A DNA stretch of 64,000 bases from an uncultured Flaviramulus sp. (lineage in GTDB: Bacteria > Bacteroidota > Bacteroidia > Flavobacteriales > Flavobacteriaceae), in NCBI GenBank assembly GCA_947495125.1, contig CANLXL010000002.1, positions 62,001 through 126,000 of the forward strand. Reading direction: 5' to 3'. Shown in pieces: positions 51,101-59,931 of this stretch; the first letter of the stretch is position 1, and each line of letters begins with the position of its first letter. The notes below the pieces were generated by a model that had not been told where the DNA came from, did not search any database, and saw nothing but the letters and a program-made list of their open reading frames with translations. The position numbers were made by a program, and so were the translations under genes.

Positions 51101-54100
51101 ATTTGTCTTCATGTTTGCTTATAGATTTACTTCTTAACTTGCTTATGTAATTATTATACACCCACTTATTGCTATTAAAACTGAACCCAAACCAATTAAA
51201 AGCATCATAGCTTTGTGTTGTATAATTTACCTTTAACCTGTCTTGATATACTCTAAAGCTTTGCGTACCAAAACTTTGCCTGGCGTTACTTCTGTTATAC
51301 GAATAATTGGTTGAATTATGATTGGGATTAAAATTCCAAGTATGTGGCTTAAACTGGTCTAAAGAAGCGTCATACATGCTTGCCAGCAACTCAGCACTTA
51401 CTTTATCTCCTTGTGGGCCTTTGATTTTAAAACTCCAGGTTTCATCGGTTCCGGGTTGTAATTTATTTCTAAAGGTTACGGTTTCAATATCAAGATCCGT
51501 TTTAGGATAGGGCACCACGATGTTTAAAGTACCCGATTGAAAACTGTTAAATGCGGCAAAACTATAATGCACTGAAAAACCACCAAAGTCCTTGTCCGTA
51601 ATAGGAACGCTAATAGACTTTTTATTATTGTTTAGTTGAACAATATATGTTTTAATGATTTCGTGATCTTTTTCAACTTTAACGGTTACAGAGAGAGCTT
51701 TGGCCGCCGTTGCCAATGTGATATTAGCGTTTTCGTTTGGATAATACTCGGATTTATCGTTAATAATGCTAAACAACTGATGATCTGCCAGTGTTTCGTC
51801 ATGGTTGGAATATAATGTTGTTTTTATTTCATCTTTCACCATTTGCCCAAACTTATCTTTACTTTCTAAAATGATAATATATTGCCCGGATTCCCATTTT
51901 TTCGTTTTTCCAAGTTTTAAGGATTTTGAGGTTTCAGTATCAAAAGATTTGTTTAAAACCATAGTGCCCTTTTTCCAGTGATTAGGGTTTTGCTCATTAT
52001 TATAAGCCTCATTCGGAAATAGATTTTTAAAAGTTTCTTCAGAAAATTCCTGATAATCGGGAGCTCCCCAAGGACGTTGTCTTAGCACCGAATTTGGTGC
52101 TTGAAGTTTATATATTTTAATAGTGCCTTTTGCAGGAACGAATGCACCGTTTAAGTTTTTGGTGTCTATTTCAAGAGTATTGGTTTTTTTAGTTTTATCA
52201 ATAAGGTTTGAGATAGACATATTAGCGATTAAGGCATGATAACCTACATTAACAATGGTTGTAGCACTTTGTGTTTCGCCGTTTAAATCAGTAACATCGG
52301 CAGTAACTTCGTAATTAAAAATGGGTAAACTACTTTTATCCACACTGGAATCCGGCAAGGCTTTAAATGTTATTTCAAATTCCCCTTTTTCATTGGTGAT
52401 ACTTTCACCATGGGTGATTTCTTGAGGCTCACTATTAAACCAAGGACGGTACCAAAAATACCAGCGGGGATATTCTACTTTTCGATGTACACGATAAACC
52501 ACTTTGGCATCGGTGATATTACTGCCTGCATAAGCTAAAGCGTTTCCTTTTACGGTTACGGAATCGTTAATTTTAAAGGTTTCGGTTACGGGGTTGAATT
52601 TGGTTTCAAACTTGGGACGCTTATATTCTTCAACAGAGAAGTAGAATTCCTGATCGATATCGATATCCTCAGAATCAGCGTATAGTTCAATATGATAATC
52701 GCCATTTAATCCCCCATTGGGCAATATAAATTCCCCTGAAACCGATCCAAACGCATTGGTTTTTAATTCAAGATCTGCAACTTCACTATCATTGACATCA
52801 TACAGTTCTGCATAGAATATTTGATTGGGAATAACTTCAGACTTCCCACCCACGGTTTTCATGGCAATGGCCTTAAAATAAACTGTTTGTCCGGGGCGGT
52901 AAATGCTTCGATCTGTAAATAAGAATGCACTATGGTTAACGTTCTCTTCTTCCTGTGCGTAATATTGATTAACATAGTAGTTTCCAAAATGCGCAGTATC
53001 GTTTCCTTGTTTTACATGAAGTTTTATATTTCGATACCAGGCTTTATTTTTTTTGATCTTAAATGCTCCGTATGCGTTGGTGGTATAAGTTTCTGTTAGC
53101 GCACTCTTTTTATTGCGTTCATTATAAATAAGTTCCACATTAGCATTTTGGATGGGTTTGCCGTTATTTCTATCAATAATTTGAAAAGATTTATGATCTC
53201 CGGTATCGCTTTCAACTAACGCTAAATTTGTGATTTGGATGGTGCTAAATGCGAACGTATCCTCGCTGTTTTCCGGTGATGCAAAAATTAAATAGGTGCC
53301 ATTATCCAATGGGGGCAATAACACTTCCGTAGAATGCATTTGATAGTCGTCTTCGTTTCGTAAGGTGTTATTCCATTCCGTAGTACTGCGCTTTAACTTT
53401 TTAATAAACGCCAGTTGGTCTTCTTTTCTATAGGTCTTATTGAATTTTTCCAGTTGGTTTATTGAGATTTTAAGAACTTTAAACTGGAGCTTTTCTAAGT
53501 TTTTATAACGCACTAATAAACGCGCATTCTTCTGAATAGGTAAAAAGTTTTCCGTCGTGATTTGTAACGATTGTTGTTCGATCTGTTGTTTTAAAATGCT
53601 ACACTTTTCAGCCCCTTTACTTTCAGGGAATTTCGTAATGACCTTATTGCAAATGGCTAAGGCTTCCTTTGTTTTCCAACGTAGGTCATCGTTGGTCCCG
53701 GTAGCCATCGAGGTAGAATTATATTTTTGACCTTGGCGAAAGTAAATAGAAGCGATTTCGAAATGGTATAAAGAAGACATTTCGTGTTCGTTATATCGAA
53801 CACTTTCGTTTATTAATGCTTGAAGTAGTTTGAATTCTTTATTATCAAAAGTGGCATGCTGATTTACAAATTTTAAACGCTGAATATTGACATCAGCTAA
53901 TGCAAAGAGCGATTTGTCTTTTAAATGAAAATGGATTAAGCGCTGGTAAATTTTTAACGCATGTAACTGCAAAGAGGTTGAATCTTTTGATTCTAATTTT
54001 AGATTAGAAAATGAAATGGCATCATCCAAAAGATCCGGATTGTCGATCTCAAATTTATAAGCCGGTTTGGTAATATGGGTTTCGTTCGTTTTATAAAACG

Positions 54101-54695
54101 CTAAGGCATTATGACTTAAAAAATCGAACAATGTTGGTCTGTACGTTTTAGATCCTTTTTGATGGGTAAGGATGTCATCGTAATTGCTTAGCGATTCTAA
54201 TTGTAACATTAACCCGTTCTGCAGCGAATTTTGGTAATGCTTATGTATGTCGTTGAAAAGTGTTTGTAAATCCCAGGTTCTAAAATCGGTAGGGTCAACT
54301 TTTGCTGTGGTTTTTGTTCTATTATAAAATTTCCATCTATTTTGTTTGAAATATTGCCAATATAAATTAGCAAGTATGTTTTCGAGTACGTTTTTAACCG
54401 GAAACTCAGTAGACTCTATTTGTGTCGTAAAATCGCTGATGATCTTTAATTGAGCATCTTCTTCAAGCACCAAGGCAAATTTGCTTTTAAAAAGCATCGT
54501 TTTTATGAGTTGCGAGTGATTTTTATCATTAGAGGCTTTTTTACTGATATCTTCAACAACTTTTAAAGCTGATTTGGGCAAACCTTCAACTTCAAGTTTT
54601 TCAACAGTATCCCATAATTCTTTATAGGTGTTGGTTTGGGCATTAGAAAAGTTTGCGAAAAGTATAAGCATTAATATGGATAGTGTATGTTTCAT
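48129..54695 (-). CDS. Alpha-2-macroglobulin with inserted CarboxypepD-reg and TonB-plug domains
   Basis: A 2188-residue exported protein (signal peptide ILMLILFANFSNAQ). The N-terminal 550 residues are helical and beta linker. The MG2 domain (FTDRSIYRPGQTVYFKAIA, about 590-690) and FYFSVEEYKRPKFE mark the macroglobulin core. At about 1200-1270 there is a SusC-type regulatory domain (GTVSDINGNPLAGANILVKG), then LDEVVVVGYGTQKRKS (about 1278) and a TonB-plug-like domain ending GNKAANGVIIITTKKG (about 1395), inserted before the A2M domain. The thioester motif CNEQ lies at 1639-1642, followed by the terpenoid-cyclase-like helical domain. Bacterial A2Ms trap proteases in the periplasm; the plug insert is the odd part. 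No barrel is present. Confidence 0.9.
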   Translation of the reverse strand: MKHTLSILMLILFANFSNAQTNTYKELWDTVEKLEVEGLPKSALKVVEDISKKASNDKNHSQLIKTMLFKSKFALVLEEDAQLKIISDFTTQIESTEFPVKNVLENILANLYWQYFKQNRWKFYNRTKTTAKVDPTDFRTWDLQTLFNDIHKHYQNSLQNGLMLQLESLSNYDDILTHQKGSKTYRPTLFDFLSHNALAFYKTNETHITKPAYKFEIDNPDLLDDAISFSNLKLESKDSTSLQLHALKIYQRLIHFHLKDKSLFALADVNIQRLKFVNQHATFDNKEFKLLQALINESVRYNEHEMSSLYHFEIASIYFRQGQKYNSTSMATGTNDDLRWKTKEALAICNKVITKFPESKGAEKCSILKQQIEQQSLQITTENFLPIQKNARLLVRYKNLEKLQFKVLKISINQLEKFNKTYRKEDQLAFIKKLKRSTTEWNNTLRNEDDYQMHSTEVLLPPLDNGTYLIFASPENSEDTFAFSTIQITNLALVESDTGDHKSFQIIDRNNGKPIQNANVELIYNERNKKSALTETYTTNAYGAFKIKKNKAWYRNIKLHVKQGNDTAHFGNYYVNQYYAQEEENVNHSAFLFTDRSIYRPGQTVYFKAIAMKTVGGKSEVIPNQIFYAELYDVNDSEVADLELKTNAFGSVSGEFILPNGGLNGDYHIELYADSEDIDIDQEFYFSVEEYKRPKFETKFNPVTETFKINDSVTVKGNALAYAGSNITDAKVVYRVHRKVEYPRWYFWYRPWFNSEPQEITHGESITNEKGEFEITFKALPDSSVDKSSLPIFNYEVTADVTDLNGETQSATTIVNVGYHALIANMSISNLIDKTKKTNTLEIDTKNLNGAFVPAKGTIKIYKLQAPNSVLRQRPWGAPDYQEFSEETFKNLFPNEAYNNEQNPNHWKKGTMVLNKSFDTETSKSLKLGKTKKWESGQYIIILESKDKFGQMVKDEIKTTLYSNHDETLADHQLFSIINDKSEYYPNENANITLATAAKALSVTVKVEKDHEIIKTYIVQLNNNKKSISVPITDKDFGGFSVHYSFAAFNSFQSGTLNIVVPYPKTDLDIETVTFRNKLQPGTDETWSFKIKGPQGDKVSAELLASMYDASLDQFKPHTWNFNPNHNSTNYSYNRSNARQSFGTQSFRVYQDRLKVNYTTQSYDAFNWFGFSFNSNKWVYNNYISKLRSKSISKHEDKYDSSIKKGFVSGTVSDINGNPLAGANILVKGTTKGAVTDFDGKFTIQAGKNDIIEVSFIGYLTLELKLEKNNRLKILLASDSASLDEVVVVGYGTQKRKSITGAVSVVRTEQLNVIDDSEEEVSFKLAGVMPGLKIRGNSTLNEGESPLYVIDGVLVDGTPNLVADDIQSLEVLKGESAIAIYGNKAANGVIIITTKKGLNELSQIKVRKNLQETAFFFPHLKTDENGHISFSFTTPEALTQWKLQLLAHTKTLESTTKTLTAVTQKELMVIPNAPRFLREGDQITISTKIANLTDKPLSGQAVLILTDAISGKDISQKIILNLGHSQSFSTDAKGNTQISWHLSIPDDVQAVQYKIIAKSEDFSDGEQNVLPVLSNRMLVTETLPMWVRSNQTKTFTLDKLKTTTSSTLKNHKLTLEMTSNPAWYAVQALPYLMEYPYQCNEQTFSRYYANALASHIANSNPRIQAVFNQWASQDVLISNLEKNAELKSILIQETPWLRDAQSETEQKKRMALLFDLNKMNNELQSAKRKLEQNQMPSGAWSWFKGGYENRYITQHIITGFGHLKHLNVIKSDDKTFMIKKAINYLDAEFIKEYNDIRKYDSKIDLNRDHLSYTQLHYLYMRSFYPEIKKSKDVETISKYYQTQIQKYWLKRSLYAKGLMALVVDRMGDKKTSAKILRSLKENSITSEKLGMYWKTNTNSWYWYQAPIETQALMIEVFSEVGHVIQSEMKNLKDIDNLKIWLLKNKQTNRWKTTKATTEAVYALLLQGSDWLSVTDMIDVVLGGQKIEPSKLEDVKIEAGTGYFKTSWGASEIKPEMAEVKIIKKGNGIAWGGLYWQYFEDLDKISSAETPLKLKKKLFLKANTDTGEEITEITDETKVKVGDLVRVRIELRSDRAMEFIHMKDMRASGLEPVNVLSQYKWQDGLGYYESTKDASTNFFFDYLPKGIYVFEYDLRVNNAGDMSNGITTIQSMYAPEFSSHSEGVRLLVK

Positions 54696-54777
54696 TTATC
54701 CTGAATTAAGTTCAGTAAGTATTTTAATTTCTCTCTAATATACTTTCAAAAGCTATACCAAAGAATTACGATTTAGT

Positions 54778-54791
54778 CAAAAGTATATTTG
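54778..54791. promoter_or_regulatory. Overlapping divergent -7 boxes
   Basis: TActTTTG on the minus strand (54785-54778) and TAtaTTTG on the plus strand (54784-54791) overlap by two bases, between the macroglobulin and TPR genes. Confidence 0.4.
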
Positions 54792-54832
54792 GTTGAGTGA
54801 AGTTAACCATTTTTCAAGTAAAGTGTAATGTT

Positions 54833-54840
54833 TAACTTTG
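54833..54840 (+). promoter_or_regulatory. -7 box nearest the TPR gene
   Basis: TAacTTTG lies 19 bases before the ATG at 54860, a better-placed candidate for the TPR gene. Confidence 0.45.
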
Positions 54841-54859
54841 CGTTTTCGACTTAGATATT

Positions 54860-55813
54860 ATGAATAAATTTTTGCTCCTACTTTTTTTTCCTATTGTTGT
54901 ATTCGGGCAATCTGAATTGGATGCTGTAGATCGGCTTTTTCAACAAAAAGATTATCCAAAAGTCGAAGTACTGCTTTCCGAGTATTTGGAAGAACACCCT
55001 GATAATTTGAATGCTATAGAGCTATTGGGTGATACTTATGGGCACCAGAAAAAATGGGATGAAGCTATAACCCAGTATAAACTTCTTGTAAAAGAACATA
55101 AGAATATTGCCAATTACCATTATAAGTACGGCGGTGCATTGGGTATGAAAGCATTGTCGGTAAGTAAATTAAAGGCGGTGGGTATTATAGGTGACGTCAA
55201 ATCAGCTTTTTTAAGGGCGGCAGAATTAGATAAACATCATATCGATACCCGTTGGGCGCTTGTTGAGTTGTATATGCAATTACCCGGCATTATTGGGGGT
55301 AGTAAAAGCAAATCTCTAAAGTATGCCAATGAGCTGGAAGGGCTTTCTAAAGTGGATGGTTATCTGGCGAAAGGTTATATTTATGAGTACGATAAAGAGC
55401 CCGAATTGGCCGAAAAATATTATAAAATGGCTATTGAAGAAGGAGGCTCCTTAAATTGTTTCAATAAGCTTACAGAGCTCTATGAACGTCAGGAGAAACC
55501 AGAAAAAGCCATAGAAAACATAGAGACCGCACAACAGAAACACCAGCGGAATGCTTTGCACTATCAAATTGGAAAAGTGGCTGCCGAGTATAATATTCAG
55601 TTACAAAAGGGAGAGCGGTGTTTGCATGTCTATTTGGACAATTTTTCCGCTGCTGATGGTGTGCCAAAGGCCTGGGCGCATTACCGCTTGGCGCAAATTA
55701 ACAAGCATAAAAAAAATAAAAGTAAAGCCTTAAAACATATCGACCTCGCACTCGCCGAGCTTCCCAAAATCAAGACTTTTAGGGAAGAAAAAGAGAAGAT
55801 TCTTAAATTATGA
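54860..55813 (+). CDS. Exported TPR-repeat protein
   Basis: A 317-residue protein with a signal peptide (FLLLLFFPIVVFGQSE) and several tetratricopeptide repeats (DNLNAIELLGDTYGHQKKWDEAITQYK, in part; ALVELYMQLPGIIGG; AHYRLAQINKHKKNKSKALKHI, in part). It is a periplasmic or surface scaffold. The pattern PGIIGGSKSKSLKYA resembles a TPR subfamily common in Bacteroidota. Function is unknown. Divergent from the macroglobulin gene; the mpl gene follows after a heptad repeat gap. Confidence 0.82.
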   Translation: MNKFLLLLFFPIVVFGQSELDAVDRLFQQKDYPKVEVLLSEYLEEHPDNLNAIELLGDTYGHQKKWDEAITQYKLLVKEHKNIANYHYKYGGALGMKALSVSKLKAVGIIGDVKSAFLRAAELDKHHIDTRWALVELYMQLPGIIGGSKSKSLKYANELEGLSKVDGYLAKGYIYEYDKEPELAEKYYKMAIEEGGSLNCFNKLTELYERQEKPEKAIENIETAQQKHQRNALHYQIGKVAAEYNIQLQKGERCLHVYLDNFSAADGVPKAWAHYRLAQINKHKKNKSKALKHIDLALAELPKIKTFREEKEKILKL

Positions 55814-55865
55814 TATTGGTGTTTTATTGTTGTTCACCTTTAATAACGCTCTTTTAAAACTTGAA

Positions 55866-55907
55866 AATAAAAACTTTTGACTTTAAACTTTGAACTTTAA
55901 TTTTAGA
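55866..55907. repeat. Seven-base tandem repeat, site D
   Basis: AATAAAA, ACTTTTG, ACTTTAA, ACTTTGA, ACTTTAA, TTTTAGA run in heptad phase between the TPR and mpl genes, ending 16 bases before the mpl ATG. Confidence 0.6.
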
Positions 55908-55923
55908 AGCAGATATTTGTTTT

Positions 55924-57279
55924 ATGAACGTACATTTTATAGCTATTGGTGGTGCAGCAATGCATAATTTAGCCTTGGCATTGCATCATAAAGGATATCA
56001 TGTTACAGGAAGTGATGATACTATTTTTGAGCCTTCAAAATCAAGGTTAGAAGCTAAAGGCCTGTTACCTGAAGCATTCGGGTGGTATCCGGAAAAGATT
56101 TCTTCACATTTAGATGCCATTGTTTTAGGCATGCACGCCAAAGCGGATAATCCGGAGCTGTTAAAAGCTCAGGAGCTGGGCCTTAAAATTTATAGTTACC
56201 CGGAATTTTTGTACGAACAATCTAAGCACAAAACACGCGTTGTGATTGGCGGAAGTCATGGCAAAACTACCATTACATCGATGATACTTCATGTGATGCA
56301 TTACCATGATCGGGATGTCGATTATATGGTTGGTGCCCAATTGGAAGGTTTTGATGTTATGGTAAAACTGACTGACGATAACGATTTTATTGTTTTAGAA
56401 GGGGATGAATATTTAAGTTCACCTATCGACAGACGCCCTAAATTTCATTTGTACAAACCTAATATTGCTTTATTAAGTGGTATTGCCTGGGATCATATTA
56501 ATGTGTTTCCTACCTACGACAATTATGTGGAGCAGTTTCGCATTTTTGTAGATGCTATAGTACGTGGGGGAAGTATTAATTATAACGAGGAAGATGCGGA
56601 TGTTAAACAGGTTGTGGAAGCCAGTGAGAATACCATTCGGAAGTTACCTTACCATACCCCCGAATATCGTATTGAAAAAGGACAAACGGTATTAGAAACC
56701 CCTGAAGGAGATTTACCCATTGAAGTGTTTGGAAAACATAATCTTAACAATTTAGCCGGCGCAAAGTGGATTTGCCAGCATATGGGTATTGACGAAGACG
56801 ATTTTTATGAAGCCATAGCCACATTTAAAGGGGCGAGTAAACGCTTGGAGAAAATTGCGGAAAGTGACAATAGCGTGGCCTTTAAAGATTTTGCACACTC
56901 TCCCAGTAAGGTTGAGGCGACAACCAATGCGGTGAAAGAACAGTATAAAAATCGAACCTTATTGGCTTGTTTGGAATTACATACCTACAGTAGTTTAAAT
57001 GCTGAATTTTTAAAAGAATACAAGGGGACTTTAGATGCGGCTGACATAGCCGTTGTATTCTATTCACCACATGCCGTGGAAATTAAAAAACTGGAAGAGG
57101 TTACCCACGAACAGATCGCCACTGCTTTTGAGCGCGATGATCTTATCATTTATACCAATCCGGATGATTTTAAAGATTTTCTTTTCTCTCAGGATTTTAA
57201 AGATAAAGCCTTGCTGTTTATGAGTTCAGGGAATTATGGGGGATTGGATTTTGATGAGTTAAAGGGGTTGATTGAGTAG
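55924..57279 (+). CDS. mpl: UDP-N-acetylmuramate:tripeptide ligase (murein peptide ligase-like)
   Basis: A 451-residue Mur ligase family member. N-terminal MNVHFIAIGGAAMHNLALALHHKG (in part) is the MurC/Mpl Rossmann start; the ATP loop GGSHGKTTIT is at 109-118; FVLEGDEYLSSPIDRR and WDHINVFPTYDNY fit Mpl rather than MurC. The late signature KRLEKIAESD...AFKDFAHSPSKVEATTNAV also fits. It joins recycled tripeptide to UDP-MurNAc in cell-wall recycling. Confidence 0.87.
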   Translation: MNVHFIAIGGAAMHNLALALHHKGYHVTGSDDTIFEPSKSRLEAKGLLPEAFGWYPEKISSHLDAIVLGMHAKADNPELLKAQELGLKIYSYPEFLYEQSKHKTRVVIGGSHGKTTITSMILHVMHYHDRDVDYMVGAQLEGFDVMVKLTDDNDFIVLEGDEYLSSPIDRRPKFHLYKPNIALLSGIAWDHINVFPTYDNYVEQFRIFVDAIVRGGSINYNEEDADVKQVVEASENTIRKLPYHTPEYRIEKGQTVLETPEGDLPIEVFGKHNLNNLAGAKWICQHMGIDEDDFYEAIATFKGASKRLEKIAESDNSVAFKDFAHSPSKVEATTNAVKEQYKNRTLLACLELHTYSSLNAEFLKEYKGTLDAADIAVVFYSPHAVEIKKLEEVTHEQIATAFERDDLIIYTNPDDFKDFLFSQDFKDKALLFMSSGNYGGLDFDELKGLIE

Positions 57280-57284
57280 TGTTA

Positions 57285-57390
57285 TTGCGAGGAGTATACA
57301 ACGAAGCCATCTGTTTAATATTGTTTCTTTCAAAGTGAATTTCTGCCTTTACTTCGACTGTGTTCAATATAAACTTCGGAATGACAAAAT
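57285..57390. repeat. Dispersed-repeat-like block after mpl
   Basis: The block begins TTATTGCGAGGAGTATACAA close to the mpl stop, and ends ACTTCGACTGTGTTC and ACTTCGGAATGACAAA. Both ends resemble short dispersed repeats often seen in Bacteroidota gaps (TCATTGCGAGG... and CTTCGGAATGACA types). No gene is seen in it. Confidence 0.4.
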
Positions 57391-57439
57391 CTTGTAACGT
57401 TTTTTGTTTTGCGAATACTTATTAAGTATATGCTTCGCT

Positions 57440-58831
57440 ATGAAATTAAACCGACGATTTAATTATTCAAGAATAAATTTGAAAGCGGTACCTAAGTTTT
57501 GGGTGGTTATATCCATTGTCATGGGTTTGCTTTCCGCTTTGACGATATACAGTTTCTTCTATGTTATTCGAGAAGCATTTAGAGTAATGACCTTTGGTTT
57601 TGAAAATTTTCCATACATTCTTTCGGAAGAAGATAGATATTTATATAATTTATTTTTTGCGGGATTATCAGTTATTTTTGGAAATTCGATGACCATTGCA
57701 TTATTATTATCAAAGCCTTCCAATGCCCTGTCCAAAAGAAGTCCATTGAGAAAATTAATATTGAATGATCAAGTGTTTTTAAACTTCAATTTTTTCTATT
57801 GGTTTGCAAAGATGGGAATGTGCTTTTTTGTACTTTCCATGTGCTGTATGGATTTTGATTTTACACCATATGTTGGTTTTTTATCGACATTGTTGTTGGT
57901 TGTAATGTATTTAGATTCTTGGAAAGGATTAAGTAGAGCATTTAAAAATAATAGGTTTAAATTTCAAGCTTTACATTTATCCCTTATTATTCTGCTTACT
58001 TTTTGCTTAAGTAAGCTAGATGTTATTGATCATAAAACATTAGACGCATCCGCAATTAAATCACGGCCAATGTATGCATTGCCTCATTCAGATTTTTATG
58101 ATGAGATTTATAAATTTAATTATAGGGAAACAAAGCTTAGCCTGAAGTTAAATGTTAACTCGGAATTGGAGATTTGGCATTATGGAAGAAGAGGGAATAT
58201 AAATGACCTCTATGCAATTATAGCAAGTGAAAGAATTTCAATACGGGAAGAATTGATACCATATCTTTATGTAAGAATATCTGCAGACAAGAGTTTAGCA
58301 TTGAAACATATTAAAAAAGTAGAAGCATTATTATATAGGATAAATCAACGAAATATTATATACGATGTTTATAACGATGATTTGCTAACTCGTAGATTCG
58401 AAAGACGAGGGATTAAATTCAAGATACCATATACGGTTATGAAGTTAGAACCTTATAAGCTTATACCACCAATGCCTTTGCGGGAAGTTGCTTATTTTGA
58501 CAGATCTAGAGATTTCAATAAAATTTTAACTGTGGAGATTGGAAATATAGTTAAAATGGATGGAGTTATTGTGGGCAAAGAGACCTTAAAGGAAGATTTT
58601 AAAAAATACATTATAAGGGACGTGATGTTCGAATATTCTTATGATGACCTTTTGATATTTCAGGATTATATTAAGGTATTATCTGCACACCGCGCGGCGG
58701 TGTTTGAGCTACGAGAGCAACATCAGACTATTTTTATTGAAGATACTTATCGTGATAACAAAAATTATAGAGAGGACCAATATAAACTCAAACTCAAATT
58801 TCCGATGCTATTAATCGAGAATTTCGACTAG
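57440..58831 (+). CDS. Multi-pass membrane protein, unknown
   Basis: A 463-residue protein. The first 210 residues hold about six membrane helices (VVISIVMGLLSALTIYSFFYV, FFAGLSVIFGNSMTIALLL, YWFAKMGMCFFVLSMCC, YVGFLSTLLLVVMYL, ALHLSLIILLTFCLS). The remaining 250 residues are soluble, with an alpha-beta pattern (YRETKLSLKLNVNSELEIWH, in part) and a late DNKNYREDQYKLKLKFPML. I do not recognise it. The frame opens at TTG 57404, but ATG 57440 (MKLNRRF) is preferred. It is a lone gene after a repeat block. Confidence 0.6.
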   Translation: MKLNRRFNYSRINLKAVPKFWVVISIVMGLLSALTIYSFFYVIREAFRVMTFGFENFPYILSEEDRYLYNLFFAGLSVIFGNSMTIALLLSKPSNALSKRSPLRKLILNDQVFLNFNFFYWFAKMGMCFFVLSMCCMDFDFTPYVGFLSTLLLVVMYLDSWKGLSRAFKNNRFKFQALHLSLIILLTFCLSKLDVIDHKTLDASAIKSRPMYALPHSDFYDEIYKFNYRETKLSLKLNVNSELEIWHYGRRGNINDLYAIIASERISIREELIPYLYVRISADKSLALKHIKKVEALLYRINQRNIIYDVYNDDLLTRRFERRGIKFKIPYTVMKLEPYKLIPPMPLREVAYFDRSRDFNKILTVEIGNIVKMDGVIVGKETLKEDFKKYIIRDVMFEYSYDDLLIFQDYIKVLSAHRAAVFELREQHQTIFIEDTYRDNKNYREDQYKLKLKFPMLLIENFD

Positions 58832-58860
58832 AGATTTAGGCATATACGAAAAATTTATAA

Positions 58861-59931
58861 TTAAGTTTTTTTCATATCAAAATCCACCAAAAGCCCGCCA
58901 TAAATCCAATTCGCCAAAGCTTCTCTATTGTTATAATTCAGAATGCGTTTTTGGTCTTTTTTATTCCTGATATTGCCCAATTCGATATAAACCATGGCCG
59001 GTAAGGTGTTTTTTATAAGATATAAGCCACGAGAGTTTACCGTACCCGAATAGGTTCTGTTGGGTTGGTGCTTGGCATATTTTTGTTTAAAGGTATTGTG
59101 GATATTTTCAGCCAGTTTTTTACCGCTTTTACTATAGTTATGATGGTAGAAGAATACATCGATATTTTTACCTTTACTTCGGCTATCCACATGGGTGACT
59201 ATAAGCCTTTGATAGGCACCTTTATGTTTTAAATATAAATTGTTTACAGCTTTAGTACGTTGTCGTAATCGTAATTTTTGACTCGTAGGGATAGGGTTTT
59301 CCGGGTAACTGACTTCATCATAATCCACCTCAAGAATTTGTTTATCTCGAATACCATCATCTTTATCTTTAATGATGATATAAACTTTTGCACCATGTGC
59401 CATGAGTTTACGGGCGAGTCGCAAGGTGACATCATAGGCGTATTCATCTTCAGAAATGAGTTGACCGCGATATGTTTCAACAGCTCCGGGATCCGGGCCA
59501 CCATGACCGGAAATTAAATAGTAAATGGCACCATCCAATGCGCTACTTTCGATAGGAACATTTTCATAGGCTTTACCAAAAATAGGATAGCTGTTTCTTT
59601 CAACCGATTCAATACGATCAACAGGTTTTTCAGGAGCTTTTTTTGGGATGCTATCTATAACCGTCAGGGCTTTAGTTGTAACAATACTGTCGCTTTCAAC
59701 CTTTGGGAGTAAATACGTCTTTCCAATAGTTAAACTCTGGTCTGGTTTTAATTGGGCTTTATTTAATAGAATAAACTTTTGGAGATATATAGTGGGTTCC
59801 AGTCCATTATCCCGAAGTATTGAATAAATACCATCACCCTGGGCGGCTGTCACCTCTTTGTGAGAGGTTTGTGAAACACCGGTTATGCTTAACCCAATAA
59901 AAAAACAAAGCGATATTAATTTCTTAAACAT
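58861..59931 (-). CDS. N-acetylmuramoyl-L-alanine amidase
   Basis: A 356-residue exported amidase (signal peptide SLCFFIGLSITGVSQ). A LysM-like region (VTAAQGDGIYSILRDNGLEPT...LTIGKTYLLP, in part) precedes an Amidase_3 zinc domain: H143 (SGHGGPDPGA), E161/E163 region (SEDEYAYDV), H247 (VTHVDSR) and catalytic E317 (YIELGNI). It cuts the MurNAc-L-Ala amide bond in peptidoglycan. Its start overlaps the symporter gene by 8 bases on the same strand, which couples the two. Confidence 0.9.
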   Translation of the reverse strand: MFKKLISLCFFIGLSITGVSQTSHKEVTAAQGDGIYSILRDNGLEPTIYLQKFILLNKAQLKPDQSLTIGKTYLLPKVESDSIVTTKALTVIDSIPKKAPEKPVDRIESVERNSYPIFGKAYENVPIESSALDGAIYYLISGHGGPDPGAVETYRGQLISEDEYAYDVTLRLARKLMAHGAKVYIIIKDKDDGIRDKQILEVDYDEVSYPENPIPTSQKLRLRQRTKAVNNLYLKHKGAYQRLIVTHVDSRSKGKNIDVFFYHHNYSKSGKKLAENIHNTFKQKYAKHQPNRTYSGTVNSRGLYLIKNTLPAMVYIELGNIRNKKDQKRILNYNNREALANWIYGGLLVDFDMKKT

